Assembly (NCBI GenBank): GCA_014859175.1
Contig: JACUUQ010000004.1
Coordinates: 1-38,244, forward strand
Direction of reading: 5' to 3'
DNA length: 38,244 bases
Source of the DNA: Lutibacter sp.
GTDB taxonomy: Bacteria > Bacteroidota > Bacteroidia > Flavobacteriales > Flavobacteriaceae
Shown piece after piece: positions 9,025 to 18,631 of the stretch; positions within the stretch are counted from its first letter, which is position 1; the number at the start of each line of letters is the position of its first letter. The notes beneath the pieces are model-generated. The model was not told where the DNA came from and searched no databases. It saw nothing but the letters and a program-made list of their open reading frames with translations. A program made the position numbers and the translations under genes.

Positions 9025-12000
9025 ATGCTACCTTTGGCAAAATTTGCAAATTTGAGCAAACAGCATATTATCAAAAAATACGGACAAATTGTTGAGGAAA
9101 AACAATTGGTTCAGTTACTCTTAAAGGAACATCACCATTTTCAAATTTCGAATTTGGTCGGATCTTCATTGTCTTTCGTGATTGCTGAAAGTTTTAAAAA
9201 AGTTGAAAAACCATTTTTGTTAATCTTTAATGATAAGGAAGAAGCCGCTTATTATTTAAACGATTTGGAGCAGCTTTTAACCGATAAAGATGTGCTTTTT
9301 TATCCCGGTTCGTATCGCAGGCCTTATCAAATTGAAGAAACAGACAATGCCAATGTGCTGTTGCGATCGGAAGTTTTAAACCGAATTAATTCTCGAAAGA
9401 AACCTGCAATTATTGTCACGTATCCAGAAGCGCTTTTTGAACAAGTTGTCACCAAGGCCGAATTGAACCGAAACACCTTAAAAATTGGAATCAACGATAA
9501 ATTGAGTCTGGATTTTGTGAATGAGGTGCTGTTCGAATACCATTTTAACAGGGTTGATTTTGTGAGCGAACCTGGAGAATTTTCGGTAAGAGGCGGAATT
9601 ATTGACGTATTTTCTTTTTCAAATGATGAGCCTTATCGCATCGAATTTTTTGATGATGAAGTGGAAAGCATCCGAACTTTTGATGTTGAAACACAACTCT
9701 CAACCGAAAAGTTAAACAAAATCAGCATTATGCCCAATGTTGAAAATAAAGCGTTGACTGAAAAACGCGATAGCTTTTTAAAATACATTTCTGATAAAAC
9801 CATTGTTTTCAATAAAGATTTAAACCTGATTTATAATACGTTAGACAATCTCTTCGGAAAAGCGGAAACTGCTTTTAAAGATTTAAAGTCCGCTTTAAAT
9901 CACGCAAAACCAAACGAACTTTTTTGCGACGGCGACCTCATCAAAAAACAATTGCAAGAGTTTTCTTTGGTTGAAATTGTGAATGCCCGGATTTCTCAAG
10001 ATGATTCAAAAACGAATGACGTTGTCGTTTTCAACACCAAACCTCAGCCTTCCTTCAACAAACAATTCGATCTGCTGATTGAAAATTTTCATCAAAATAG
10101 CGAAAACGGATATTCTAATTACCTGTTTTGCGATTCACAAAAACAAGCCGATCGTTTTAAGGATATTTTTAGCGATTTGGACAAGGAATTGGAATACACA
10201 ACGCTCGTTTTTCCATTATTCAAAGGATTTATTGATGTTGAAAATAAATTGGTTTGCTACACCGATCATCAAATTTTTGAGCGTTATCACAAATTCCGCC
10301 TAAAAAACGGTTACGCTAAAAAACAAACCATCACCTTAAAAGAATTGACCAATCTTGAAGTTGGCGATTACGTAACGCACATCGATCACGGAATAGGAAA
10401 ATTTGGCGGACTTCAAAAAATTGATGTTGAAGGCAAACAACAGGAAGCCATTAAGTTAATTTATGGCGATCGCGATATTTTATACATCAGCATTCATTCG
10501 CTCCATAAAATTTCAAAATACAACGGTAAAGACGGCACGGCTCCTAAATTGCATAAATTAGGTTCCGGCGCCTGGAAAGCTTTAAAACAAAAAACCAAAT
10601 CGCGCATAAGGCATATTGCCTTCAATTTAATTGAATTGTACGCGAAACGAAAAATGCAAAAAGGTTTCGCATTTCGTCCGGATAGCTATTTACAACACGA
10701 ATTGGAAGCCAGCTTTTTGTACGAAGACACACCAGATCAATCTTCTTCAACCCAAGATGTAAAAAATGATATGGAAAATGAACGGCCTATGGATCGTTTG
10801 GTTTGCGGCGATGTGGGCTTCGGAAAAACAGAAATTGCCATCAGGGCAGCATTTAAAGCGGTGGATAACCAAAAACAAGTTGCCATTTTGGTGCCAACCA
10901 CCATTTTGGCTTTTCAGCATTTTAAAACTTTTAGCGAACGATTAAAAGATTTTCCCGTAACCGTAGAATATTTGAACCGATTTAGAACCGCAACGCAACG
11001 GAAAGCCGTGTTAAAAGGATTGGAAGACGGTTCTGTTGACATTGTGATAGGAACGCACCAATTGACAAATTCGGCCATAAAATATAAAGATTTGGGCTTG
11101 TTGATTGTTGATGAGGAGCAAAAATTTGGCGTGGCCGTTAAAGACAAGTTAAAAACTTTAAAAGAAAATATTGACACGCTAACACTCACCGCAACGCCAA
11201 TTCCCAGAACTTTACAGTTTTCGTTGATGGCTGCACGCGATTTATCGGTCATAAACACGCCACCGCCAAACCGTGTTCCCATTGAAAGCAACGTGATTCG
11301 TTTTAACGAAGAAGCGATTCGGGATGCTATTCGCTATGAAATTCAGCGGGGCGGACAAGTATTTTTTATTCATAACCGCATAGAAAACATCAAAGAAGTT
11401 GCAGGTATGCTGCAGCGATTGGTTCCTGATGCCAAAATTGGCATCGGCCACGGACAAATGGACGGCAAAAAGCTGGAAGGTTTGATGCTTGGTTTTATCA
11501 ACAATGAATTTGATGTGTTGGTTTCCACCACCATCGTTGAAAGCGGTTTGGACGTGCCAAATGCAAACACCATTTTTATCAACAATGCCAACAATTTCGG
11601 ATTGTCTGATCTGCATCAAATGCGCGGTCGCGTTGGGCGCTCGAACAAAAAAGCGTTTTGTTATTTTATTACGCCGCCTTATCATCTCATGACCGATGAT
11701 GCGCGAAAACGCATTCAGGCCATTGAGTTGTTTACCGAGCTCGGCAGCGGTATTCAAATTGCCATGAAAGATTTGGAAATTCGCGGCGCAGGTGATTTAT
11801 TGGGTGGTGAACAAAGCGGCTTTATCAATGATATCGGTTTTGAAACCTATCAAAAAATATTGAATGAAACCATTGAGGAATTGAAGGAAAATGAGTTCAA
11901 AGATTTGTATAAAGACAGTGATGAAAAACCAAAAGACTATGTAAAAGACATTCAGATTGATACCGATTTTGAAATTCTTTTCCCGGATGATTATATCAAC

Positions 12001-12399
12001 GCGATTTCTGAACGCTTGAATTTATATACCAAATTAAGTGAACTTAAAACAGAAGAAGAACTGCAAAAATTTGAATTGGAATTGGTTGACCGTTTTGGGG
12101 AATTTCCTTTTCAAGTGGCAGATTTGCTTAACAGCGTACGCATAAAATGGATCGCAAAATCTTTGGGACTTGAACGGCTTATTTTGAAAAAACATAAAAT
12201 GATTGGTTACTTTGTTTCCAATCAGCAAAGTTCTTTTTACCAAACGCCTGTTTTTTCGAAAATTTTGGAATTTGTTCAGCAAAATCCACTCGGCTGCACC
12301 ATGAAAGAAAAAGAAACAAAAAACGGTTTGCGATTGTTGTTGACATTTGATAAAATTACTTCCATAAACAAAGCGTTGGAAACGCTTCAAAAAATTTAA
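9025..12399 (+). CDS. mfd: Transcription-repair coupling factor
   Basis: 1124 aa; GDYVTHIDHGIGKFGGL (RID), GDVGFGKTEIAIRAAFKA, IGTHQL, DEEQKFGV, TATPIPRTLQFSLMAARDLSVINTPP, VSTTIVESGLDVPNANT, LHQMRGRVGRSNKKAFCYF. Confidence 0.97.
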   Translation: MLPLAKFANLSKQHIIKKYGQIVEEKQLVQLLLKEHHHFQISNLVGSSLSFVIAESFKKVEKPFLLIFNDKEEAAYYLNDLEQLLTDKDVLFYPGSYRRPYQIEETDNANVLLRSEVLNRINSRKKPAIIVTYPEALFEQVVTKAELNRNTLKIGINDKLSLDFVNEVLFEYHFNRVDFVSEPGEFSVRGGIIDVFSFSNDEPYRIEFFDDEVESIRTFDVETQLSTEKLNKISIMPNVENKALTEKRDSFLKYISDKTIVFNKDLNLIYNTLDNLFGKAETAFKDLKSALNHAKPNELFCDGDLIKKQLQEFSLVEIVNARISQDDSKTNDVVVFNTKPQPSFNKQFDLLIENFHQNSENGYSNYLFCDSQKQADRFKDIFSDLDKELEYTTLVFPLFKGFIDVENKLVCYTDHQIFERYHKFRLKNGYAKKQTITLKELTNLEVGDYVTHIDHGIGKFGGLQKIDVEGKQQEAIKLIYGDRDILYISIHSLHKISKYNGKDGTAPKLHKLGSGAWKALKQKTKSRIRHIAFNLIELYAKRKMQKGFAFRPDSYLQHELEASFLYEDTPDQSSSTQDVKNDMENERPMDRLVCGDVGFGKTEIAIRAAFKAVDNQKQVAILVPTTILAFQHFKTFSERLKDFPVTVEYLNRFRTATQRKAVLKGLEDGSVDIVIGTHQLTNSAIKYKDLGLLIVDEEQKFGVAVKDKLKTLKENIDTLTLTATPIPRTLQFSLMAARDLSVINTPPPNRVPIESNVIRFNEEAIRDAIRYEIQRGGQVFFIHNRIENIKEVAGMLQRLVPDAKIGIGHGQMDGKKLEGLMLGFINNEFDVLVSTTIVESGLDVPNANTIFINNANNFGLSDLHQMRGRVGRSNKKAFCYFITPPYHLMTDDARKRIQAIELFTELGSGIQIAMKDLEIRGAGDLLGGEQSGFINDIGFETYQKILNETIEELKENEFKDLYKDSDEKPKDYVKDIQIDTDFEILFPDDYINAISERLNLYTKLSELKTEEELQKFELELVDRFGEFPFQVADLLNSVRIKWIAKSLGLERLILKKHKMIGYFVSNQQSSFYQTPVFSKILEFVQQNPLGCTMKEKETKNGLRLLLTFDKITSINKALETLQKI

Positions 12400-12402
12400 A
12401 CT

Positions 12403-13266
12403 TTGAAAAACCAACATTTAAAACACGTTTTAGAACTTAATATTGCTGTGCTGTTAATTAGCACTTCAGGTGTTTTAGGGCGGTTTATCTCCATGCCGCC
12501 ACCAGTGACTATATGGTTTCGCTGTGTTTTTGCGGCTGTAATTTTGGGAGGCTATTGCTGGCATCAAAAAATTGATTTAAAAATTTATGGCAAAAGGGAC
12601 TTTAAAGCCATTTTATTGGGCTCCTTTTTTATGGGCGCCCATTGGATTACCTATTTTTATGCGCTTCACCTTTCAAGTGTTGCCATTGGAATGTTGAGCT
12701 TATTCACTTATCCGGTAATTACCGCCTTGCTGGAGCCGCTATTTTTTAAGACAAAGTTGAATAAAATGCATATTTTATTGGGAATTATCGCTTTGGTCGG
12801 TATTTATTTTTTGGCGCCCGAATTCAATTTGGAAAGCAATCTTACAAAAGGCGTTCTTTTCGGATTGCTGTCTTCGGTGTTTTATGCGCTCAGAAATATT
12901 ATGATGAAACAAAAAGTTGCCCAATACCAAGGCTCAATGCTGATGTTTTATCAACTTGTTATTATTTCACTAATTTTATGGCCAGTGCTCTTTGTCTTTG
13001 AAACACAGCCAACTTCAAATGATTGGATGGCTTTAATCACATTAGCCTTATTAACAACAGCGGTTGGACACACCCTTTTTGTGATGAGTTTCAAAAATTT
13101 CTCTGTTAGCACCGCGAGTATTATGAGCAGCGTACAGCCTGTTTATGGCGTTTTGTTTGGCCTGTTTTTGTTGAATGAAATTCCTTCAGAAAATACCTTA
13201 ATCGGCGGATTCCTGATTCTAACCACCGTAGTTATAGAAAGTGTGCAATCAAACAGAAGAAAATAA
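12403..13266 (+). CDS. EamA/DMT family transporter (TTG start)
   Basis: About 10 hydrophobic helices; typical EamA repeat WFRCVFAAVILGGY...GMLSLFTYPVITALLEPLFF, SVQPVYGVLFGLFLLNEIP. Confidence 0.88.
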   Translation: MKNQHLKHVLELNIAVLLISTSGVLGRFISMPPPVTIWFRCVFAAVILGGYCWHQKIDLKIYGKRDFKAILLGSFFMGAHWITYFYALHLSSVAIGMLSLFTYPVITALLEPLFFKTKLNKMHILLGIIALVGIYFLAPEFNLESNLTKGVLFGLLSSVFYALRNIMMKQKVAQYQGSMLMFYQLVIISLILWPVLFVFETQPTSNDWMALITLALLTTAVGHTLFVMSFKNFSVSTASIMSSVQPVYGVLFGLFLLNEIPSENTLIGGFLILTTVVIESVQSNRRK

Positions 13267-13267
13267 T

Positions 13268-13636
13268 ATGGAATTTTTTAGAATTATTGACAAACAAACT
13301 ACCGAAGAACAACTTCAAACCAAGATACATCCGAAAAGTATCGAAGAATTTACAGAATCGATGCTATTTCTGGAAAACCTTGAAAACAATTTTAAGGGTT
13401 TAACGCTTTGGGGAGAATTCAATATCAGTTATGACAAAATAAATTGCGGTGTGAGGTTTGCTTTATTGGATTGTCCTAATGCATTATCGTGGACAATTAC
13501 TGCAGGTTTTCCCCCTGAAAAAGACAAAATAGTTTTGCATTGCACCATAAACAGAAGAGAAAAACCTGTTGAATTTATTGAAGAAATTGAGGCATTTATG
13601 GATGAGTGGGAAGAAGGTTTAAAAAACGCATTTTAA
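13268..13636 (+). CDS. Conserved hypothetical protein (start MEFFRIIDKQ)
   Basis: Compact acidic ORF directly downstream of the EamA gene; no recognised motif. Confidence 0.6.
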   Translation: MEFFRIIDKQTTEEQLQTKIHPKSIEEFTESMLFLENLENNFKGLTLWGEFNISYDKINCGVRFALLDCPNALSWTITAGFPPEKDKIVLHCTINRREKPVEFIEEIEAFMDEWEEGLKNAF

Positions 13637-13832
13637 ATCTAAACTGCAAATTTAATTTTACAAAAATCGCTTTTTCCCTTCGCAAGCCTTATCAATATTA
13701 TTTTTTATCTGAGTTTAAAAATTTAGAGCGAGAAAATATTCGCCAGAAAATGTGTGAATTATGTAAAGTATTAAAGGAATAATGTAACTCGTTCAAAACT
13801 TGAGTAATTATCTTTGTCATCAAATGAAAACA

Positions 13833-13864
13833 TTGGGAAAACCAAATAAAAAAACATATCTTTG
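13833..13864 (+). promoter_or_regulatory. Candidate Bacteroidetes-type promoter for the OmpA-like gene at 13897
   Basis: TTG (13833-13835), 21-nt spacer, TATCTTTG (13857-13864) matching TAnnTTTG; ATG about 30 nt downstream. Confidence 0.45.
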
Positions 13865-13896
13865 GTCTCTAAATTAATTAACGTAAAATAAAAAAC

Positions 13897-15141
13897 ATGA
13901 AAAAAATTATTTTTAGTCTTATACTTTTTATTGCTATAACGGCAAACGCACAAGAAAAGGAATATAATCAATGGTCTGTTGAGGCAGAAGCAGGTGTTCA
14001 TAAACCAGCCAACCCTTTTAGCCAGGGGTATTACACTTCAACTCCAAGCTTATGGCAAGGTGGTCTTGGTGTACGTTATATGATGAATGAGAAATTTGGT
14101 ATTAAATTAGATGCCGGATATAACAGCATTGAAAATCACGATGACAGTCAAAATTTTGAATCAAAATATTTCAGAACCAGCTTGCAAGGTGTTGTAAATT
14201 TAGGTAATGTCCTTAATTTTAAAAGCTTCACAAATACTTTCGGCCTATTGGCACATGGCGGTATGGGATATTCTGTAAACAAACCCAATTCGCCAATTGA
14301 TTTTGACAAAGGAGATCAAATGTTGAATTTAATCGTTGGTCTTACGCCTCAAATAAAATTGAGCGACCGGGTTGTCCTTACCGGAGATTTAAGTATGGTG
14401 AACCATATCAGACAATCTGTAACATGGGATGGTACACAAGCTTTAAACGGTCGTGGCTTTAATGCTAACAATACATTGGTTAATGCTTCTGTTGGTTTAA
14501 CTTTTTACTTAGGCAAAAAAGCCGTTCATGCCGACTGGTATTCAGAAGAAGATGTTATTATGAGCAGATTAGGTTCATTGGATCAACGTTTGTCTAAAGT
14601 GGAAACTGATATGAATGACAGCGACAATGATGGAATTGCAAACTATTTAGACCAAGAGCCTAATACAGTTGCCAATGCGCTTGTTGATTCAAAAGGCCGT
14701 GCTGTTGACGTAAACAATGATGGTATTCCAGACACCATGTTAGCGCCTTTAGACGCTCGTTACGCAAGTAAAGGAGACGCCCAAAAAGCAGACTTCATAA
14801 AAGAATTTATGAACAATGGTTATGCAAATGTATATTTCCGTTTCAACAGCACAAATCCAGAAGATTATTCTTTAGAATCTCTTGGATATTTGATTAATTA
14901 TATGAAGGAAAATCCAGCATCAAAAGCAGAACTTACTGGTTATGCAGATGAACTTGGAAGCACTTCTTACAATCAAAAACTTTCTGAAAAAAGAGCCAAT
15001 AAAGTACAAGAAATATTGGTGGCTTCAGGGATTGATGCTTCTCGTTTAACCACTCGTGGAGCCGGTGAAGATACGTCAGTTGACAAAAATTCAGCTGCCG
15101 CACGTCAATTGGTTCGTCGCGTGACTTTAAAATTGAAATAA
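13897..15141 (+). CDS. OmpA family protein, outer-membrane barrel plus C-terminal OmpA domain
   Basis: Signal peptide MKKIIFSLILFIAITANAQ; DSDNDGIANYLDQEP; YFRFNSTNPEDYS...LTGYADELGSTSYNQKLSEKRANKVQEIL...RRVTLKLK. Confidence 0.93.
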   Translation: MKKIIFSLILFIAITANAQEKEYNQWSVEAEAGVHKPANPFSQGYYTSTPSLWQGGLGVRYMMNEKFGIKLDAGYNSIENHDDSQNFESKYFRTSLQGVVNLGNVLNFKSFTNTFGLLAHGGMGYSVNKPNSPIDFDKGDQMLNLIVGLTPQIKLSDRVVLTGDLSMVNHIRQSVTWDGTQALNGRGFNANNTLVNASVGLTFYLGKKAVHADWYSEEDVIMSRLGSLDQRLSKVETDMNDSDNDGIANYLDQEPNTVANALVDSKGRAVDVNNDGIPDTMLAPLDARYASKGDAQKADFIKEFMNNGYANVYFRFNSTNPEDYSLESLGYLINYMKENPASKAELTGYADELGSTSYNQKLSEKRANKVQEILVASGIDASRLTTRGAGEDTSVDKNSAAARQLVRRVTLKLK

Positions 15142-15165
15142 TAGTTTAACTAATTTTCTAAATAT

Positions 15166-15201
15166 AAAATCCCCGATGTTTTAAAACATTGGGGATTTTT
15201 T
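15166..15201 (+). terminator. Strong intrinsic terminator
   Basis: AAAATCCCCGATGTTTTAAAACATTGGGGATTTTTT followed by T-tract. Confidence 0.85.
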
Positions 15202-15242
15202 TATTTTGTATTGTGACTTTAGAACACACAGAATTTCCTAAT

Positions 15243-15839
15243 TTATACCGTAAATGCAACTTTAAAATAATCATTTACGTCAATTACCATCATTCCTGCT
15301 TCTTCAGCGGCATTCATTCCTAATATTCCGTCTTCAAAAACAACGCAATCTTGTGGTTTAACGCCCATTAATTCAGCGCATTTTAAAAAAGTTTCGGGAT
15401 GTGGTTTGTGGTTTATAATATCGTCGGCAGTAATAACGATGTCGAAATAATTATCAAAACCAATGACTTCCAACGTTTTTTTAGCGCCATTTTTGGTGCT
15501 TCCAGTTCCAATGGACATTGGCAAAATGGTATGATATTTTCTAATAACATCGGTAACCACCTCAATTTCTTCGGTTAAATTTACCAAGGTTTTAAAATGG
15601 TCTTCCTTCACTTTTCCAACAATATCAGGATTCATTTTGATGCCATACATTTCATTCAATTTTTCAATAGTGGCCGTTCTCGGCATTCCTGTCAATTGCA
15701 TAAACAACGTGGCATTAAAGTCAATTCCGTAAGGCAAAACGGCTTTTCTCCAAGATATAAAATGATTTGGCATTGTGTTGGCAATGGTGCCGTCTAAATC
15801 GAAAATAAGTGCTTTTGCCTGTTGGGGTATTTTAATCAT
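15243..15839 (-). CDS. HAD-superfamily hydrolase (beta-phosphoglucomutase-like)
   Basis: ALIFDLDGTIANTMPNHFISW; GTGSTKNGAKKTLE; HKPHPETFLKCAELMGVKPQDCVVFEDGILGMNAAEEAGM. Confidence 0.92.
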   Translation of the reverse strand: MIKIPQQAKALIFDLDGTIANTMPNHFISWRKAVLPYGIDFNATLFMQLTGMPRTATIEKLNEMYGIKMNPDIVGKVKEDHFKTLVNLTEEIEVVTDVIRKYHTILPMSIGTGSTKNGAKKTLEVIGFDNYFDIVITADDIINHKPHPETFLKCAELMGVKPQDCVVFEDGILGMNAAEEAGMMVIDVNDYFKVAFTV

Positions 15840-15930
15840 AATTTTATTTAAGCCGCAAAAATACAGATTTTAGCACAATTTGGCCATTTTGTAACAGCAT
15901 TTAAAGTTATTTTAACGTTATGCAAAAACC

Positions 15931-17034
15931 CTAAATGGCTTCATACAATTTTCCCGGCAATGGTTTTACCATGCCTTTCATTTCTAAATTAAACAATAAA
16001 GATGTTGTTTGGTGAATGGGTAATTTGCAGTTTAAGGAAATTAAATCGATCAATTCTTTGCCGTTTTGCGCCAGAAAATCATACAACAACTGTTCGTTTT
16101 CAGTCAATTCGACAAAAAGCTGTTTTTGGATTGCTTTTTTTACATTGAGTGGACTTTCCCAATTGAGCATCTCAATAAGGTCTTTTGCGGAAGTTAAAAT
16201 GGCGGCCTTATTGTTTTTTATTAAATCGTTACAGCCTTTGCTGTACAAATCGGTGCTTCTTCCGGGAACCGCAAAAACATCTCGGCTGTAAGAATTCGCT
16301 ATGTCTGCGGTGACCAATGAGCCTCCTTTTTCGGCAGATTCAATAATGATGGTGGCTTCAGACATGCCGGCAACAATGCGGTTTCGTTTTAAAAAATTTT
16401 CACGCAGTGGTTGGTCATTGTGCCAAAATTCGGTTAGAAATCCGCCATTTTTATGAATTTCTGAAATGTACTTCTTATGAATTTTCGGATATACTTCTTC
16501 AAATCCGTGCGCCAAAACACCAATGGTTTGCAGGTTGTTTTTGGTGGCCGATTTGTGCGCGCAAATATCGACACCATAGGCAAAACCGCTCACAATAATT
16601 GGATTGTATGCTGTTAAATCGGCTATCAATTTTTCGCAAAAATCCCTTCCATAACTTGTAATTTGGCGCGTTCCCACAATGCTGATGATTGGCCCCAAGT
16701 TCAAATCAATATTCCCTTCCTTAAATAGCAAAATTGGTCCGTCTATGCAATGTTTTAATCGTTCCGGATAATTACTGTCAGTAAAATAAAGCGTTTCAAC
16801 TGTGTTTTCCTGAAGATATTTCAGCTCTTCTTCGGCTTCCTTTAAATTGACATCATCAAATAAATATTGAAGCGAAAGTTTTCCAAGCCCAAAGATTTTT
16901 TCAATATTCCGTCGTTTCTCATTGAACACTTCTTTAGCGCTTCCGCAGTGCGCCAGCAACTTTTTGGCGTTAATGTCGCCAATACCTTTTGCGCGCTGCA
17001 GCGCCAAAACATACAGCAAATCTTCCTCTAGCAT
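15931..17034 (-). CDS. dprA: DNA-processing protein DprA
   Basis: YPERLKHCIDGPILLFKEGNI; ISIVGTRQITSYG; IVSGFAYGVDICAHKSA; GFLTEFWHNDQPLRENFLKRNRIVAGMSEATIIIESAEKGGSLVTA; C-terminal winged-helix region. Confidence 0.96.
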   Translation of the reverse strand: MLEEDLLYVLALQRAKGIGDINAKKLLAHCGSAKEVFNEKRRNIEKIFGLGKLSLQYLFDDVNLKEAEEELKYLQENTVETLYFTDSNYPERLKHCIDGPILLFKEGNIDLNLGPIISIVGTRQITSYGRDFCEKLIADLTAYNPIIVSGFAYGVDICAHKSATKNNLQTIGVLAHGFEEVYPKIHKKYISEIHKNGGFLTEFWHNDQPLRENFLKRNRIVAGMSEATIIIESAEKGGSLVTADIANSYSRDVFAVPGRSTDLYSKGCNDLIKNNKAAILTSAKDLIEMLNWESPLNVKKAIQKQLFVELTENEQLLYDFLAQNGKELIDLISLNCKLPIHQTTSLLFNLEMKGMVKPLPGKLYEAI

Positions 17035-17129
17035 ATTTTAACAATTTGAGTGTCAATATATAAAATTATTGTTAATAAAAATTGCGGATTACAATTAATT
17101 TGGCAACAGTTTTTTATATATTTGTTACA

Positions 17130-18050
17130 ATGACAACAGCGAACTACATAAGCGATTTATTATACCGATATGAATGTGTGATTGTGCCAAATTTTGGCGG
17201 TTTTGTAACCAACGAAATTTCAGCAAAAGTGAATCATTTTACCCATACTTTTTATCCGCCATCCAATCAGTTGACCTTCAATTCCCATTTAAAAAATAAT
17301 GACGGATTGCTGGCGAATTATGTTGCTGCGGCGAAAAAAATTTCCTATTCAGAAGCCTTGGAATCAATTGAAAAAGAAGTGGCCGAATGGAAACTGCTGC
17401 TGGCTGTTGAAGTGCTTGAGTTGGAAAATATCGGATCGTTAAAGTTAAATAAAGAGCATAAACTCATTTTTGAACCTACAAATTCCCTTAATTATTTAAC
17501 TTCATCTTTTGGGTTGGATTCTTATGTTTCACCCGCGATAAAACGTGTTGTTTTCAAAGAAAAAGTTAAGCAGCTTGAAACATCTTCAAAAGGGGAAACC
17601 AAACGAAAAACACCTGCATTTATTAAATATGCGGCAACAGCGGCAATTATTTTAGCTTTAGGCACTGTTGGCTGGAACGAATACCAAAAAATTGAATATA
17701 AAAATTTAGTTGCCGAAGCAGAACAACAACAAAAGAAAGTTGAAAAAACAATACAGGAAGCAACGTTTGTGATTGCCAATCCGTTACCTGCAATTACCTT
17801 AAATATCACCAAAGAAACCTATAATTACCATATTATCGCCGGTGCTTTCAGAGCTCCTGAAAATGCAGAGAAAAAATTGCAGCAATTGCTCGAAAAAGGG
17901 TACAATGCTAAAATTTTAGGCGAAAATAAATGGAATTTAACCCAAGTTGCCTACGAAAGTTTTACCACTGAAGATGAAGCGATAAACAAAATGCGCATCA
18001 TTCATAAAACTGAGACGGAAGATGCATGGCTATTGGTTATGGAATACTAA
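17130..18050 (+). CDS. HU-like (CCDC81-type bacterial HU) domain protein with TM helix and C-terminal SPOR-like domain
   Basis: MTTANYISDLLYRYECVIVPNFGGFVTNEISAKV; TM FIKYAATAAIILALGTVGW; C-terminal YHIIAGAFRAPENAEKKLQQLLEKGYNAKILG. Confidence 0.82.
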   Translation: MTTANYISDLLYRYECVIVPNFGGFVTNEISAKVNHFTHTFYPPSNQLTFNSHLKNNDGLLANYVAAAKKISYSEALESIEKEVAEWKLLLAVEVLELENIGSLKLNKEHKLIFEPTNSLNYLTSSFGLDSYVSPAIKRVVFKEKVKQLETSSKGETKRKTPAFIKYAATAAIILALGTVGWNEYQKIEYKNLVAEAEQQQKKVEKTIQEATFVIANPLPAITLNITKETYNYHIIAGAFRAPENAEKKLQQLLEKGYNAKILGENKWNLTQVAYESFTTEDEAINKMRIIHKTETEDAWLLVMEY

Positions 18051-18118
18051 TCTTTAGCTTTTGCTGAAGTTTTTACTTTTAAAAAAATCCTGTTTTTCCG
18101 AAAATAAATTTAATAACC

Positions 18119-18628
18119 ATGGCTAAAACACCCATAGAATCTTTAACCATTTTAACCGATATTGTTTTACCGGGAGAAAGCAATCCGTTAGGGAATTTAT
18201 TTGGCGGAGAATTGTTGGCGCGAATGGACAGGGCATGCAGCATTGCGGCTCGCCGCCATTCTCACGCAATTGTAGTAACTGCGTCTGTAAATCACGTAGC
18301 TTTCAACAACGCCATTCCGGTTGGCAGTGTGGTGACCATTGAAGCCAAAGTTTCAAGGGCTTTTAAATCTTCTATGGAAATTTATGTGGATGTTTGGATT
18401 GAAGACCGGAAATCTCAAAAACGATCAAAAGTAAATGAAGGCATTTACACATTTGTTGCTGTTGATCAATCTGGGAAACCCATAACCATTCCTCAATTAA
18501 CACCTGAAACGGCGCTTGAAAAGGAACGCTATGAAGGCGCATTGCGCCGGAAACAATTAAGCTTGATTCTTTCCGGAAAAATGAAACCTGCGGACGCTGA
18601 CGAATTGAGGAAATTATTTATTGGCTAA
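18119..18628 (+). CDS. Acyl-CoA thioesterase, hotdog fold
   Basis: PGESNPLGNLFGGELLARMDRACSIAARRHSHAIVVTASVNHVAF. Confidence 0.9.
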   Translation: MAKTPIESLTILTDIVLPGESNPLGNLFGGELLARMDRACSIAARRHSHAIVVTASVNHVAFNNAIPVGSVVTIEAKVSRAFKSSMEIYVDVWIEDRKSQKRSKVNEGIYTFVAVDQSGKPITIPQLTPETALEKERYEGALRRKQLSLILSGKMKPADADELRKLFIG

Positions 18629-18631
18629 ACC

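Noticed and set aside
11242-11757. 171-aa minus-strand ORF
   Set aside because: Antisense inside mfd helicase motifs; shadow ORF.
13640-13783. Stop-free frame ...SLRKPYQYYFLSEFKNLERENIRQKMCELCKVLKE*
   Set aside because: Looks protein-like but has no start except a 10-codon MCELCKVLKE; stop-free length is expected by chance. Could be a gene remnant but unsupported.
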